Of a stretch of DNA of 64,000 bases, positions 36,410 to 50,000 are shown piece by piece. The stretch lies in the NCBI GenBank assembly GCA_944470555.2, contig OX104127.1:93458708-93522707 (forward strand), read 5' to 3'. The notes below the pieces were generated by a model, which saw only the letters and a list, made by a program, of their open reading frames with translations, was not told where the DNA came from and did not search any database. The translations under genes were made by a program, and so were the position numbers. Position 1 is the stretch's first letter, and each line of letters starts with the position of its first letter. This DNA is from Heterobilharzia americana. Taxonomy: Eukaryota > Platyhelminthes > Trematoda > Strigeidida > Schistosomatidae.

Positions 36410-38370
36410 GTTAAATGTGAAACCATAAAAGACAATTCAACACCTATTTTGTTAGCTGTCAGTATTGCGTTGAAGAAAGTCCAGTTATTGGAATTGTTTA
36501 TATTTTGGTTTAGATGACAAAGTACTACGAAATTTCCCAATACGACGAATCATTTTCTTGTGTCCATGAATTCTCGTGTTTGTTCAAGTAATACCAATGC
36601 TTCACTAAGGTGCACTTGACTATCTTCACTCTGACTTTATCGTTAAATAATCACAGGCGAAAAATCCGTGTATGTAATCCAGTCCTACAATGGGTTTAGT
36701 TGTGGACTGAATAACATGGTAGCAAGTTGTCAATTTCGACTGCCAGTAAAGAAGTACACACATGACACAACTTCCTTTCCTGACAGCTACACTTTGCTAC
36801 CCAACAAAAACCCAGGTCAACCGCATCCTATGAACTAACTTATAGCATACAATATCACAATGAGGTGATTTTGTTGAAATTCGTGACATCATATTTCAGA
36901 TAATTCTGAAGGCAGGTTGACAAATAAATCCTCTGACAGCCAAACACATGTGGGTGCAGTGTTTCATACTTGAAATAGTAGAGAAAATTTGCTACTCTAG
37001 ATGGGGATGATAACTGTTTAGTTCTACTTCATCAACAGATTAATGAATTCATCAGCATTTACTTTAAAAAGAAGTGAAGCGTCCTCAAAATGTGTGAAAT
37101 TTTACGAAAGATACTTACTGACCTTGAGAGTTATTGGTTTGTGATAGGCGTTACTCTCCTATTTTTATCAGTGGTTGACTTTTATAATTGTCGTTATCAG
37201 TTGACCGACTTTGGTGGCCTAATGTTTGATGAGTCATCAAGATCAATAATTATCTTACGTAAGCATTCATTCAGCTTAAAAATACTACAACTTTCTATAC
37301 AGTAAGTGCTGGTGAAGTCATCTAGCTTGTTGATGAACAGTCCAAGAATAAGTCTTAAAGGTAAACAAAGCCGAACAATTATCTTTTTCATAATTAGTTA
37401 CAAATCTCCTATATTGTTTTCAAAACGTCCTGAGCCCATCCTACTTCCTTACACTCGGAAATGGGGGAAAATTTTTCACCAGAGTGCTATCAGTCGAGTA
37501 AAACGTTTCTTCTTTCATGAATGCCTACGAATGTATATCTTGCCGACTATTGAGAAAAGTTCAACACCTATCAGTAGTTCCACTGGGAGGTCGACTATAG
37601 AACAAAATGAAAGGATAATAGTACCATTAGTGATATTTTGATAAATGAGGGAGAAAAACAAAGATGGTGTGCAAAGTGTATGAATTAATGGCAGAGAAAT
37701 GGAAAAAAATATGCTAAGAAACATTATTAAGATATAATGGATTAAGGTAGACCAAAAATGATGGGGATACGATAATGTTTGCGAATAATATGTAAGACAG
37801 TAAGATAAACAATAAAATAGTAAGTAAAGCTATAAGAAAAGAATAACTTTCCACGACAATCGTTTAGCTGGATATACCTTTATCCATGTTAGTGCACACA
37901 CTGAACTTAGGAAACTGGTAACCACAGTTGTAGCCATCAAGGTTCTGACCGAAAGCAAATGAGAGATCTATATGATGTACTTTTGTACTGAAACATGTCA
38001 ACCAATTCAGTCCTTTGAATCAACGACCATGAAGATTAAAATTACAAGGGCAAGGCTCTTCTGTTTTCGAATTAGACATCTGACTCCTAGAACTGCCTTT
38101 CACAGCTGAGGCTTCTCAGTTTAGCTGGACACTATACTGATGAACAAAATGTTAGATGTATATTTTTTTGAAATCAAAAACCACTGAGTGCTAATAGATC
38201 AGACAATAAGAACAAATTCGAAGTAATGACTAAACACAACCTGGTTGATTAGTTGGTGAAAATCACTCAGTAACTTAGTACTGATGTGAGAGTGTAGGGA
38301 ATTTCGCTGATCACAGCCACTGTGACTGTTATATATAGGAAGATTTAGATTACTTTTTAACAGTAATTTC
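36410..38370. other. Non-coding DNA with an unusually long near-open frame at 37090-37641
   Basis: In plus frame 1, 37090-37641 (552 bp) has a single internal stop (TAA at 37303). The minus strand at 37724-37515 reads CSIVDLPVELLIGVELFSI, slightly like the flap region of a retroelement protease. Neither reading has a confident domain. The rest shows no feature. Confidence 0.35.
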
Positions 38371-38373
38371 AAG

Positions 38374-38451
38374 TAATTTGGTTGGTTTGACTAGCAGAGG
38401 GATCCAGGATGCGTGTCCTGATCACTCTGCTGGCCACAACCAACCAAATTA
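38374..38451. repeat. 78-bp imperfect palindrome (hairpin)
   Basis: The left arm TAATTTGGTTGGTTTGACTA then GCAGAG is the near reverse complement of the right arm CTCTGCTGGC then CACAACCAACCAAATTA. The inner part GGATCCAGGA / TCCTGATCAC also pairs, leaving a loop of about 6 nt (TGCGTG). As RNA or single-stranded DNA it would form one long hairpin. It abuts a family E repeat. Confidence 0.85.
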
Positions 38452-38454
38452 CCA

Positions 38455-38552
38455 TAATTAACACTCAGGCAATATCGAGGCTTCCGCATAGGAGCTCATA
38501 TTCCAATAGAGGTCGGACAATTCGATCCAACAAAAACAACGGGGAATTACAC
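38455..38552. repeat. Dispersed repeat family E, copy 1
   Basis: Contains ATATCGAGGCTTCCGCATAG, GAGCTCATATTCCAATAGAG, and GTCGGACAATTCGATCC. The same series occurs at 41464-41605 and 56635-56780. The 38-kb copy lacks the CTGGGTTCCACTGCTAGC start and has the hairpin at 38374-38451 in that place. Confidence 0.65.
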
Positions 38553-38559
38553 GTATATC

Positions 38560-39485
38560 AATAAATAGTAATAGTTTCAAGGTAAGATTTCTCAAAGTTT
38601 CACAGTAGGGTTTTTCCTTGTGAACAAAAACACGAACTCGTTTTATTAACTTTTCCATCTCTGATGTTACTGACTGTTTCAAAGTAGTAGTGAACCAAGG
38701 TTTATCATGACAATCCCGTGAGGAGATTGTTTAGTCTTGAAGGTCGAATAGGACTGGACATTGGCCAGATGAAAATTTTCTTTTAGTATGCACATTCCCA
38801 AGTGGTTAAAAAGCAAATGGAAGTTATTATACTTTGTTTTTCACCCATAATCAGAATCTCGAAGTAATACTAATGAAGATGATTGTCGTGAGCCAATCAC
38901 AAAGCAATATTTAGGAGAAAGAGTTGAATTTTCAGCTTTTAACTGTTAACAAATGTTTGGTGAAACCTTGCAAAAGAACCTTTAAAATCAGCTTTAACCT
39001 CAGGCAACCTAATAAAGCTGATTAGTCACAAATAAATCCCCTGACTGGTTTATAAGCTCTTTAAGTTTGATTGGGAAATAAATAAAATAAACTGAAAACT
39101 TGGGAAATGTATTTGAGTATAAACCTAAACCTACAAACAGACAGAGGCTTACAAAGTGCAATAAACAATTTATTCAGTGTTTTCCTCTAAATTGGGGCTA
39201 TAGGTGATCTGCATGAAATAATATTGCCTATACTGAGTGAACTAGTGATATGTCAGTCGAAAGAGCTGAAGGCACTTTGAAAGGAAAGGCCTTATCATTT
39301 AAATATAACATTTCTCGCAAAAATAGATATCTAATAAGAAAATTCTACCAGTTGTTTTCCTGTATTTTTACTTGTCAAAAATCACAGGCATTAAGTGGTG
39401 GTTTAAAATCACATCCAAAGGCAACCTACAAGGACAGATAAAGGCCTGCAAATGATCTGAATATATTAAGGTGACTAACTTGATG
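38560..39485. other. No identifiable feature
   Basis: AT-rich DNA; nothing supported. Confidence 0.5.
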
Positions 39486-39489
39486 TTAT

Positions 39490-39862
39490 CTAGTTCTTGG
39501 TGCTGACCCAATTCTATTGATCATTTTGCAATGTATCCACAAAGCTAGAAGACTCGTCATTGCCACACATTTTGACAGATATTAGTTAATTACAGTCAAT
39601 AGGTAGGCTTTGTGGTTGTTTGCACTCAACAGCAGGTTGCGTTTGCAACCACGATGGAAGTGGTGTCTCGCCTGAGGCTTGAACCCGCATCACACAGTGC
39701 TGCAGTCAGCAATGAAACCACTAAGCTACTTGGGCTAAAATCATCCTCCAGTAGGACTGCATCAGATGCATTGATTTTTCACTGAAGAGTAGCCAATTCC
39801 GTGTTTTTGTAGTCCCAAGAGCTGACTCAATTCTATCGATGATTTTTTATTGATACCACACC
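39490..39862 (-). repeat. tRNA-derived SINE, family D, copy 1
   Basis: The minus strand at about 39736-39664 reads AGCCCAAGTAGCTTAGTGG, then GGGTTCAAGCCTCAGGCGAG. These are good Pol III A-box (TAGCTTAGTGG) and B-box (GGTTCAAGCC) matches spaced as in a tRNA. Body sequence GCTGACCCAATTCTATTGAT at about 39502 reappears as GCTGACTCAATTCTATCGAT near 39828, so the copy may be a partial tandem dimer. Confidence 0.7.
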
Positions 39863-39864
39863 TT

Positions 39865-41460
39865 AGTCATCCTAATGCTATTGTTAAACACTCATATTAT
39901 TCTGCTACTTTGAAATTACTTTTGGTTTCTGAGTAATATTTTATCTAAAACTGCATCCGATGATCTCTTTCACCGAATGATAGAAATTTAAGAAAAGGTG
40001 GTAGTAGGTGAATGAACTCAAGATATATTATGCTGATAGGCATAATGAATGCTGTTGACAATTTTCCAATCATTTATGTTTCAGATCTTATATTGGCGGC
40101 TTTATCAAGTATCCAGTTGAAAACGATAATTTTCTAATCTCCAATTTTTTATTCCTGTAGTATAAAACTATCAGTGGTTTATAATGTGTGGAAGAATTCG
40201 AAACGAAAAAGAAAATCTTGGAGTCATGTAAAATTAGGAATTCGGCTGTTGCATATCATGATCATTGTCGAAGCTTTTATGATCACTTTTAGAGAAAAAT
40301 AATTTATTTGGTGAAACGGTGTAAAGGGATAAGAATGCAGGTTAAATTTTATGATATTCATTGTTCAATTAAAGTGACTTGTTGGAAGTTTGTCATTGAA
40401 TACGCTTTGTTCTACAAGACTGTCAATAAACCTATCATATCTGATGACAGGAATTTGACTGTTTACCTAGAAGTGCGCTAAGACTTTTATCGGTCACGGG
40501 ATTTCATTGTCAAAAGGGCTTACATGAGTAATGATGACAAATCTGCTCTACTAATTGGAGTAACGAAGTTTCGGATAGTGTGTAAAACAAATCAGTACTA
40601 CAGAATGTTAGTGAGAGAAATGGAAATAAACAAAACCTTTCGAGAAACGTCAGGTCTCCCTAAAATTCGTAATATACGAGGCGGAAAGTTGGCTTTATAT
40701 CTGCTTAAGGATGAGTATTGACTCGAAGAAACAAACAGTGGAAAATGAAGTTTTTAGGAATCTTAGTTGCAACACATGACTAACGGAGATATATTACAAC
40801 ATGGGTTAGTTACCATGATGTTTTGGTAAACTCTGAGGTTTGATATTAAGTCATGAACGTTTCATCATCAGGGTTGGTGACATTTCCATCACTAACGTTT
40901 ATATGAAGTTTGTGCTAAGCGCGTTGTCAAGTCTGTTGACGGAGCATCCACCATAAAATATCCAAGCTCAGAGGTTGTCAAACCACCACCATCCTCATCT
41001 TGAGCAGTAAATGTTTTCCATCATTTCAGCGCCGACTAATTTCGTGTTGAATGAAACAAGATTTGGTTTTAATTACTTTTGTTATGAATATTTATGTAGG
41101 CATAACTGTCAATGACACATGCATATGCTTTCTGTTCATATCATCCTCGGAAGTTGTTTGCATAGGATTTCTTATCTAAAGCCCAACAGTTATATTAGCA
41201 GGTATTAAGGAATCAAACTGTCCTACGGTACAGAAGGCAGGATCATCAAAGAACAAATAATTCAGCTTTTTGGAACGCAGTTACTTCATTACTCAGTTAA
41301 TTATTGGTGGATTTAACTTTGCGAAGAATCCCAAGTACTTCATAAATTAGTGCGAACAATATTTTATGCTTTTTAATGACGCCATATACTTGTCTCTTTC
41401 TCATATATCATATTTGTTCTAGGGTTATGACTGTTTCCATGCTCTTCTTCAAAATCTTTT
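39865..41460. other. No gene; one family F repeat
   Basis: Apart from the family F segment (40838-40905) I see only AT-rich DNA. The 65-codon frame at 40524-40721 starts with ATG but has no recognisable domain. Confidence 0.45.
40838..40905 (-). repeat. Dispersed repeat family F, copy 1 (hammerhead-like CTGATGATGAAAC core)
   Basis: The minus strand reads CCAACCCTGATGATGAAACG then TTCATGAC. The same core recurs at 42094-42165 (CCTGATGATGACATGTTCA). It juxtaposes CUGAUGA and GAAAC with no stem II between them. Confidence 0.5.
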
Positions 41461-41463
41461 GCC

Positions 41464-41605
41464 TGCTCTGGGTTCCACTGCTAGCTGTTATCCGTCATTT
41501 AATATATAACTCGAATACAGATAATATCAAGGCATCCGCGCAGGAGCCTATATGCCAATAGATACTGATCAATTTATTCCACTCAACAACGGGATGGTAC
41601 AAGCA
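41464..41605. repeat. Dispersed repeat family E, copy 2
   Basis: Runs from CTGCTCTGGGTTCCACTGCT through CAAGGCATCCGCGCAGGAGC and CTATATGCCAATAGATAC to CAACGGGATGGTACAAG. Aligns in the same direction with the copies at 38455 and 56635. Confidence 0.7.
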
Positions 41606-42093
41606 ACGACATTATCTTTATGATTATTAAAATGCATGATAAAGAAAATATTTTAAATTAGCATAGGATGTATGATCCAACAAATAAGTAGGCATAAAGC
41701 GACAAATTGATTTCATTTGCATACTAGCAGCGTCCACTTAGTCTTTGGCTAAGTGATTCTGTTCATTATTTTGGGCATTCATGATAACCAAAGAAAATGA
41801 ATTTCAGTGTCGAACAGTCACTGAATGTTACCACATATAGTCTTTCACGGTACTGTTTTAAGGTCGTGAACAACTGAATGCTGGAATAAGAAAAGATAGC
41901 CTAAAATGAATTAAGCTGACAATAACCAAAAGTAGACATTTCGAAAATATCTTCACGCCAATTATTATCCAAAACATGCATGAATTTATAATTTAGTGAC
42001 AGTTATTTTATGCATGGAACTCAAGCAATGATGAAAAATAGAACTCCACATTATATCCGTTTCTTTCTAAATAAGGAATAAGGATGCTGACGG

Positions 42094-42165
42094 GTTGATA
42101 CATTCTGAACTTTCCTATTTATTCGTGAACATGTCATCATCAGGCTTAATTGCATCATCACTACA
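42094..42165 (-). repeat. Dispersed repeat family F, copy 2
   Basis: The minus strand reads AAGCCTGATGATGACATGTT, then CACGAATAAATAGG. Same orientation as copy 1 at 40838. Confidence 0.5.
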
Positions 42166-43519
42166 AAATCATGAGAAACTGATGCATGATCAAATATCAT
42201 ACAAATGTGTAGGTAGTACTTTTGTCAACTCTGAATAGTGTCTATTTGTAATTAAGGGAAGAAACTTTCGTTTCACTACTTTAATCGTAAACTTTATCAT
42301 GTAATGCACTATGGGAATAGCTATGGATGTGAATTTGTCTTTAGCTGTCAACAATGCTTGATATTTGATTTGTTTGGTTAGTTTTAACTTGGTTGGCGGA
42401 TGTTTATTTCTTCCTAAACAGATTGCAGAACGGATCTATACCCATAGTCTGTTAGCTGACTTTTTTGGACGTCGAACCTTTACGAATTCTCATGATGATT
42501 TTAAGCGGCCTATTATGGAATCTTCACATTTGCTAATTGAATTTGTGATTATGGTCTTTTTACATGCACTAAAAACAAAAGCACTACATCATGCCACTTT
42601 GCTGTCAGTTAATGAGCCAGGCGAAAAGTGATCAAACAAATCAATAATTGGGTGTAATGTAAGTAGCGAATAGCACGAATTCACTTCAACAATGATTCAC
42701 TTTCAGGGTTAACTGGTGAAATGTATGGTTTGAAAGATCAGGATGTGGCAAAATTCTTTCTCTAGACTTACACGTTAGCAACACTCAATGCAAACAAAGA
42801 CACTATCTAAACATTTGTGCAACATTTAAACAGACGTCATCTCTCTATGAAGTCATTGTTGATGATGCAACGAAGCCTACTGATCACATATTCACGACAA
42901 AAGGCTAAACCGTAAAGAGTGCCAAGTAGCCTTTATATTCTTTTGTCTGATATAATGTACAACCATGTAATATTTTTACTTCGACAACCCTGCAGGTTCG
43001 AAATAATAAGAGCATATAAACTGAATTGTATTTAAGTAGACATACTGTATCATTCACGGCTGTCCTATAAGGGCATATATCCATTCCTGAATGACTTTTG
43101 AGAAGGCTTACTAAATCTCTGATGAGAATTCTCAACGGTTCGTGTTATTCAGAGTTTCGAGCTTATTAGGGACTTCAAAATAGTGATTTAACTGAAGCTA
43201 AAAAATATCTAAGCCATTACATTCCCGTATAGTGGATGGATTGTAACTTGTTCTTTGAGAGATAAAAAGCCTCTGGGTTTTATAACATGCACAGCCAATA
43301 TTGCATATTGACCAGCAGCCCTAAACTAGGACGGAATAACTCTATGAAGCCACTTGATTTTCATCAGTTGACCTTTATTCATAATAAAAAGGTTTATTAG
43401 TACATTATTTCTATAAGATCAACTAATTACATCCCTGTACTTATTAGTATGATTTAATCAGTATAATAGAATTCGAAGTAGTCGATTTCCTACTGAATTG
43501 CAATTTACACTGGTTGAAG

Positions 43520-43537
43520 ATATATATATATATATAA
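43520..43537. repeat. (AT)n microsatellite
   Basis: Short run of about 9 AT dinucleotides. Confidence 0.95.
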
Positions 43538-44302
43538 ACGCTCAGTAAATTAAGTTGAAAAGTGAAAAGACCATGGAAAAAGAGACTAATAACTGAATCT
43601 TCACTTACCGAGTGAACAGCGGTCTGAAGATGCATGAATAAATTTAGCATACTTTCATTCAACATGTAGAAACAGTAGTATTTTATAAACCAAACTGATT
43701 GACTAACCTCAAACTGGTTTAAGCTGTCCGACTGAGTGTCTTCAATGAGACACTAATTTGAAGAATTCGAGTAATTGTTTAGGCTGTTAAAGCTAAAAAT
43801 GGTGAGTTATCTATAAATGCATATCTGCACTGGTTGAAAGTTCTTCTTAAGGATCTAGTAGCAGTAAAAATAATATTGAATTGTTACGACTTATGTGTTC
43901 GAATTCATGGTCACTGAATGGATATCATCAAATCTAGTTATTCCATCTGATAAACACAACAGAATCTTTCAACCGAAGAGATTTTTTTTCAGAATGGATT
44001 ACTGCTATGCATAAAGCTTTTTGAATGTGAAGAATGTACATTTTTCCCTAAATAATAAAACTTAATGTATTTAGAATTAAATGTATCGTTTGGTCCATCA
44101 TTTTACTTTAGCTTGTATTAATAAAATCCCTTTGACTTTAAAATTGCAATCAGTTGAGAGGTTTTTATCTCACCTTCTCAGATAAATCAATGATTTAAAA
44201 CCGATGAATACCAGTAAAAATATGGAAAATATGTCAGATATGATTATAGGAGCAGTAATATATTGACTGATGACTGAAAACTATCAACTTTATGTTAATT
44301 AG

Positions 44303-44500
44303 TCTTAAGTGCTGACCCGATTCTCTTGATTGTTTTGTAGTATGTCTATGAAGCTAGAAGACACACCACTGCGATACACTTTGATAGATTAGCTAGGTTT
44401 CGTTGATATTCATTGGAATGGTTAATCTGAAAAGTAGACTGAATTAATGCTTCGTGTAAGACTGGAACCTGCGTCACTCAGTACCGCAGTCTGTCTGTAA
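44303..44500 (-). repeat. SINE family D, copy 2 (partial)
   Basis: GTGCTGACCCGATTCTCTTG and GAAGCTAGAAGACACACCAC match copy 1 at 39500-39560. On the minus strand a B-box-like GGTTCCAGTC lies near 44465; the A-box is not recognisable. Confidence 0.6.
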
Positions 44501-44504
44501 GACG

Positions 44505-46730
44505 TTTAAAGTCAAACCACAATAACTTGAAAACATTCTCTTTTAATGCATAGTTAAATAGGGAGTCGAACTGGAGCAACCAAGATTTAATTAATTCATA
44601 AACTTCAATAAAATATCTCTACTGAAAAGTCTACATACTTAGTGATGCATACCATAGAGGAACATAGTGATAGATGCAAACCTGATACAAAATGAAACAA
44701 TTAGTAATATGCAGCGACGAGAGCGTGAAAATAAACTTCGGCTACTGAAGCAGATGGGCGAAAAGTGTAGAGAAACAAAAAAATGGACAAAGAGAATTGC
44801 ATCAACTTAAGTTTTCTTGCATCATCATGAAGTGAACATTTTGTAGTCAAATATAACGCCCGGACTAGTTGTAAATCTGTTCACAAAATTTTGAAAATAT
44901 CTGAAACAAATGTATAAGAGTTGGATAAAATAAAAAAATCAGTAATGATGAAAATTGATAAACACCTTAAACATTCAGTGTCTTCCTAATGATCCCAAAA
45001 AGTTTGGTTGAGAATGTGTAAACCGTTGGAATAAGTACTAAGTCATACGAATAAGTGGTAGCCTTTATGTACAACCTGAGTATTTGTCACTCGGGCTTCC
45101 AGAAGGGTTAAAGTTTACTTTCTGATCAATAAGGTGTGCTTCTCTATAATGACACCCGGGACGTAAACATTAGGGTTCATGGCTATATCAAACTGTTTTT
45201 CTTTGATTTCTTTCACAGTATCCACCTCAAACAGCAGGTTTATCGTTGCTGACTTTCAATGAAGCTGTCAAGATGACTGTTTGATTTTCATGCTTCAGTT
45301 TTATCTGCATCTATTTTTAGATGAAACGCCTTTCTAGCCTACATTACATATTCGACAAGATCACATATTCTCCAAGATTCACCATGACAGTGGTGTGGTG
45401 TGACCACGGTAAAGTTTCACCTTTCATGATCCTTATTTCTTTAATCCCATAGGTCAAAAATGACTGAAAACTTGTAGAATTCTTAATTTGTCTCTGTAAA
45501 ATGCTGAAAAATCTCGTGAAAACGTAAATGGGATGCTCATTGTTCTAGGGACTTCAATCACTCTGCGACTAATATCATGACACGATGTAAACTAACCTCG
45601 AATTCAGTATCAGAAGATGAACTGAGCGTTCTCTGAATTATACAGCTGAAATACTTTCATTTATTCATAAAATTATTTTAAACGAGTAAAGCGTTTAAAT
45701 ATTAAATTTTGAGTTTAAATATTAAACTTTTTTAGATTAACAACTGGTAAATGACAATAACTATATGAGGTTACCGGAATCAAATTTAATGTGCATCTTA
45801 ATTCCAAAACTAGGAAATCCCATTCAGTAAATTTCACGAAATTGAATATTCAATTGTTGAAATAAAAACACGGTACATAGAAAAGAATATTCTTTCTGCT
45901 CACATCATTATTAAGCTGAACTTTATTCTACATAAAAGCTATCGTGATTTCAGCAAATAGTCGTATGAAACACAAGGGTAACAGAAGTATCAGTAATCAC
46001 AATATATGCAGCTAAAGTGATGGTAAAAACAATGCTGTTGAATGGTTAAATGTCCAGAGTCAGTTGAAGTTTTAGGAAAATAAAACTTTAAGTCAGAACA
46101 ATAAGAAGTCAGATAAACAACACTTATAAATTGAATGAAGTAAGAGATTTTTTCGAAATCTGCTAATGATTAACCTACATATTTTTTTCATCACTTAAGC
46201 ACAATGTAGTGGAAAATAGTTTTGAATACAAGTCTCAGGCCATTTTTTTCATTCACTATAAACTAGTGAATGAGACAAGGGTGATTTACAGTGACTCTTT
46301 TTTAAAGAGACCAATACTTATGTTTAGGTTGGCAATGGATCTTTGAGTCACTAGGTTAAATACTGTACATGGTTACTGAACAACTATGAGTATTGTGTTC
46401 TAAACTACGAAATGAACTGACATTAGATGTACATATGTGTTACAACTACACCAGAACTAATGAAACCAATTTTCGTTGACAATGTTTTTCTGTATTTGAC
46501 CTTAGAAACTAGCACCCTTGTAAAAACTATGAGAAATAATTTACAGTATAAATGTACTTGAACCCTTTCTTAGTTTTTGTGTCAAATTTGTCTTACAGAG
46601 AAAAAAGGTGAAAGAATAGTTTCACTTTTATCAGGAATGAATACATTCACCGTCATAGATTGGTATACTAATTAGTATTTGTGGTCATCATAACTTCACA
46701 CAAAAAGTGATTTATTCAGAAGTTTATTTT
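44505..46730. other. No identifiable feature
   Basis: AT-rich DNA, no supported gene. ATTTTGAGTTTAAATATTAA at about 45704 directly repeats the preceding GCGTTTAAATATTAAATT, a small local duplication. Confidence 0.5.
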
Positions 46731-46734
46731 AGTT

Positions 46735-47015
46735 AGTAATAATAATAAGATAATGATTTCTTTACTTCAAACAACATATGTAGTACATTATAGAATTTTC
46801 AGGCGGTAATATTTCAACAAATACGCTCCTCGTACAATACTTTTAGAAGGAATAATTGTTGTATCTGAATAGAGTTAATAATAACGGTTATTAAGGCACT
46901 TATGTGAAATGTGTAGCTGGTGTTACATTAGCGTCTGGTTTGGACTTGGGGATAAACACAAAACTGAGTGTAATTATAGTGGTGGTAATTCAGTCACCCA
47001 GTACAGAAATCTGTA
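46735..47015. repeat. Dispersed repeat family G, copy 2
   Basis: Starts with AATAATAATAA, then ATATTTCAACAAATACGCTC, CTCGTACAATACTTTTAGAA, and ends near TTCAGTCACCCAGTAC. Same direction and order as 33015-33325. Confidence 0.6.
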
Positions 47016-47019
47016 ATTC

Positions 47020-50000
47020 GATATGGGTATCCTAGGAATAGTAGCGTGCTGCATTTCTGAGTATTTAAATGTCTAATTCCATTGGGAGTAACATGTTATC
47101 TTTAATTTATTCTTAGTTGGAAAAACGAGAGCTTGAAAAGATTTTAAAAATTGCAGAGTACATGGTACATTTAGAAACCATATTTTAAAGATCAAAACAT
47201 ATGCAGATTGAAAATTTCGAAGAAATTTATTCTCTGAAAAACAATTTCTGTAGCCCAAGACTTAACCAAGCTGCCAGTTGCATGAAGGCAATCGGCAGTA
47301 AGCCTTGACAAAAGGTTTGAGCTTTCTGGCACTTAGTTTCAGTGTATCGCATTGGTAAGCTTCCCTGGCTGGTTGCCACATTGCAGAATGATCGATAGAA
47401 TTCGATCAGCATTTAGGACTACACCACATGAAGTTGGTTATCCTTCAGTAACCAATCTATGAAGCTTGTTTTATCACTTAGCATATATATATATATCGGT
47501 AGCAGAAGTCGTCGTGAGTTATGTATGTACAGATTAATGCATCTATGAATAAAACATTTGGAATACCTAGTTGAGATAGGGAAACTTTGTGTAGAAGTCT
47601 TGCCTACAGTGTTTCCAAATATGTTGAACGGTAAGAATGGTGGGCAAAGTCTTTTATAATCAACAGAAAACATAGAAAAAGATAAAATATACTTATTTTA
47701 CTGCATTTTGTACACATATGTATTGTTTGCGCTACTTTACAGGTTTATTAATTATAAAGTTTGCCCATAACGAAAAATTAACGATTCTGACTACATTTAA
47801 AATATTGATTGAAATACTATATCACAATTTTCTAAATAATATATACATACAATTGTATAGCGTTATTCATTTAATCTCAGTTGTTGACTAAAAAGATCCC
47901 CAAAATCTTGAAAATTTAGAGAAAAGTGGTTGTTTATCATATATGAATATACTCAAAATTTATAATTTCCAATTTTATTTAGGTTTACCAGTTTATCCCC
48001 TTCAAAGGTTGTGGGGTATAAACACTGAACACGCCTGTGTTACAAAATGATATCAGTTAGCGATTCACTGTAAGTCATTGAGAAGTGAACAGCTGTTTTC
48101 TTCTGATTTATAATCTTTTAACAGTATTTGACCTTGAGTAAATATGGAATCAAATCTGATTATCATATATTTTCAATGATTTTACATCTTTCAGTCGATG
48201 TCAAAAAATCCTTTGAAATCAATGGATTACTTACAAAATAATTAATGAAATCAAAACAATAACAAAACTTAGTGATATATAGCCTAAACATTTCTTCATC
48301 CAGTCTCTTGGTTGCAGAAAATAAATAAGGAAAATTTCTTTCTTTACAAAACCTTTAAACAAGTTAAATAGGTATAGATACTATGATTTAGTGAATCCAT
48401 AAAATTTTAGCCAAACTACTCAGCAGAATCTTCTACGTACTTCATTACATAACCCATGATGTATTACGTGGACAGACAAACAAGGTGTAGTGCTGTAGAA
48501 TGTTTCAGAACTCTGTTGAATAGATGTGTATACATATTTTAGGCAGAGGAAAAACTAACAATGAAAGTTATACAGATTAAAATCTATCTCTGTCCTGATG
48601 AATATATTATTTTATGACCTAATAGGAAGTGAATGGTGGTAATGAATCTTTTCATGATGCGAAATGAACAACTAAGCAATAAGGAGATGAGACAAAAGCA
48701 AAAATCCTTAAGGAAAACGAATAAATGTGAATAGTAGTTTCAAACTAATTGGCACATTTGCAACTCAGTAAGAATGACACCACAGTAAATTCAGAGTAAT
48801 CACCATTTCTTTCTATTAAAAAAAACAGTTTTCCACCGGAAACTGCAGAGGCTTTCATGATTTTAAGCATTTTCTTATTTTCACTATCTGCTGAATATTG
48901 TAAAGGACTCATTAGGATCAGTATGTTTCCTGTAATCTTATAGTTGTTTGGTCATAGGGCCTCCCCATAATTTTCACATTGGATCACCTTGATCATCTAG
49001 GGAATTGCTCAATCATACCAGTTAACAGACGCTTCCAACGCTGCCTTTTAGCTTCAGCGTGCATATATGAGGTGTTATATACAATTCAACATTGTATGCA
49101 TAGATGTCTTATTTTTCGCGAACTAATATAGTACCCACTTCCTGGTGCTAAGAAATACTAAGTTTGTGGCACACTAAAGTGCTCTTTTGTTTTTATCTTG
49201 GCCTAACTGTAATATACCAGGCATAGCTTTGAGTCTAGTGGCAGACTGATGCAGCTAGAAAGTTGGTTCATTATTTCTTCGTGCTTACAAAATGCTTCTT
49301 AAAAAATTCTTCTGGGTGTCCGCTTTGCGTAGGATTTCTACAAAAGTCTATACTTTATAGCTGATTGTGCCATCAGACTAAATGATTTCTAACGCTGTCA
49401 AACGGAGCTCTCACTAGGTTTCTTGTGTATTCAGCCAGCAAAAAGTTTTTGAAATGACATTACTGTCCAACGTATATATATTTCTCAAGGGAAGCATTTA
49501 AAAATCTGGTAACGTGATGTACTTCCGTTAAGATGATCCTTCAAGTACTGCAATCTTTCGTTTAAAATTCCTCGTTAGTTTTAATTTTTTCTGAGTTTGA
49601 ATTCTAGGACACCAAGTCATCAGCATCTGTCTAACTTTCCTCATTCACAAAGCTTTATAAAGAAGATCTTTCTCGTATTTAAATGGGCATTTTGGTTGAG
49701 GCTAATAAGACGTTCAAATCGCATTATTTTACTTTGAATGTTTACAAACTGAAGTCTAGTTTATCTAGTCTATGGTGATAGAATTTGGTTCCTAGTGTTC
49801 TCTATAGTTCGTGCAATTATAATATTATTTGTAGGTTGAATACTGTAATTTTTTACTAGATATATTTTCGTTGGAATAATCATTTATATCTGCTTTTACT
49901 TTAGACTACCTTTTCTTTTCTACTGTGATGTACTATGTTAGTGCTGAAATTAACTATGTCAGACAGTGATCTCACTAAAATAGGTGCTTTTAGTTTTAGT

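Larger units (their letters stand above)
41610..44300. other. No supported gene
   Basis: AT-rich DNA. An 88-codon plus frame at 42365-42631 has no domain that I recognise. A TA run is present at 43520-43537. Family F copy 2 lies at 42094-42165. Confidence 0.45.
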
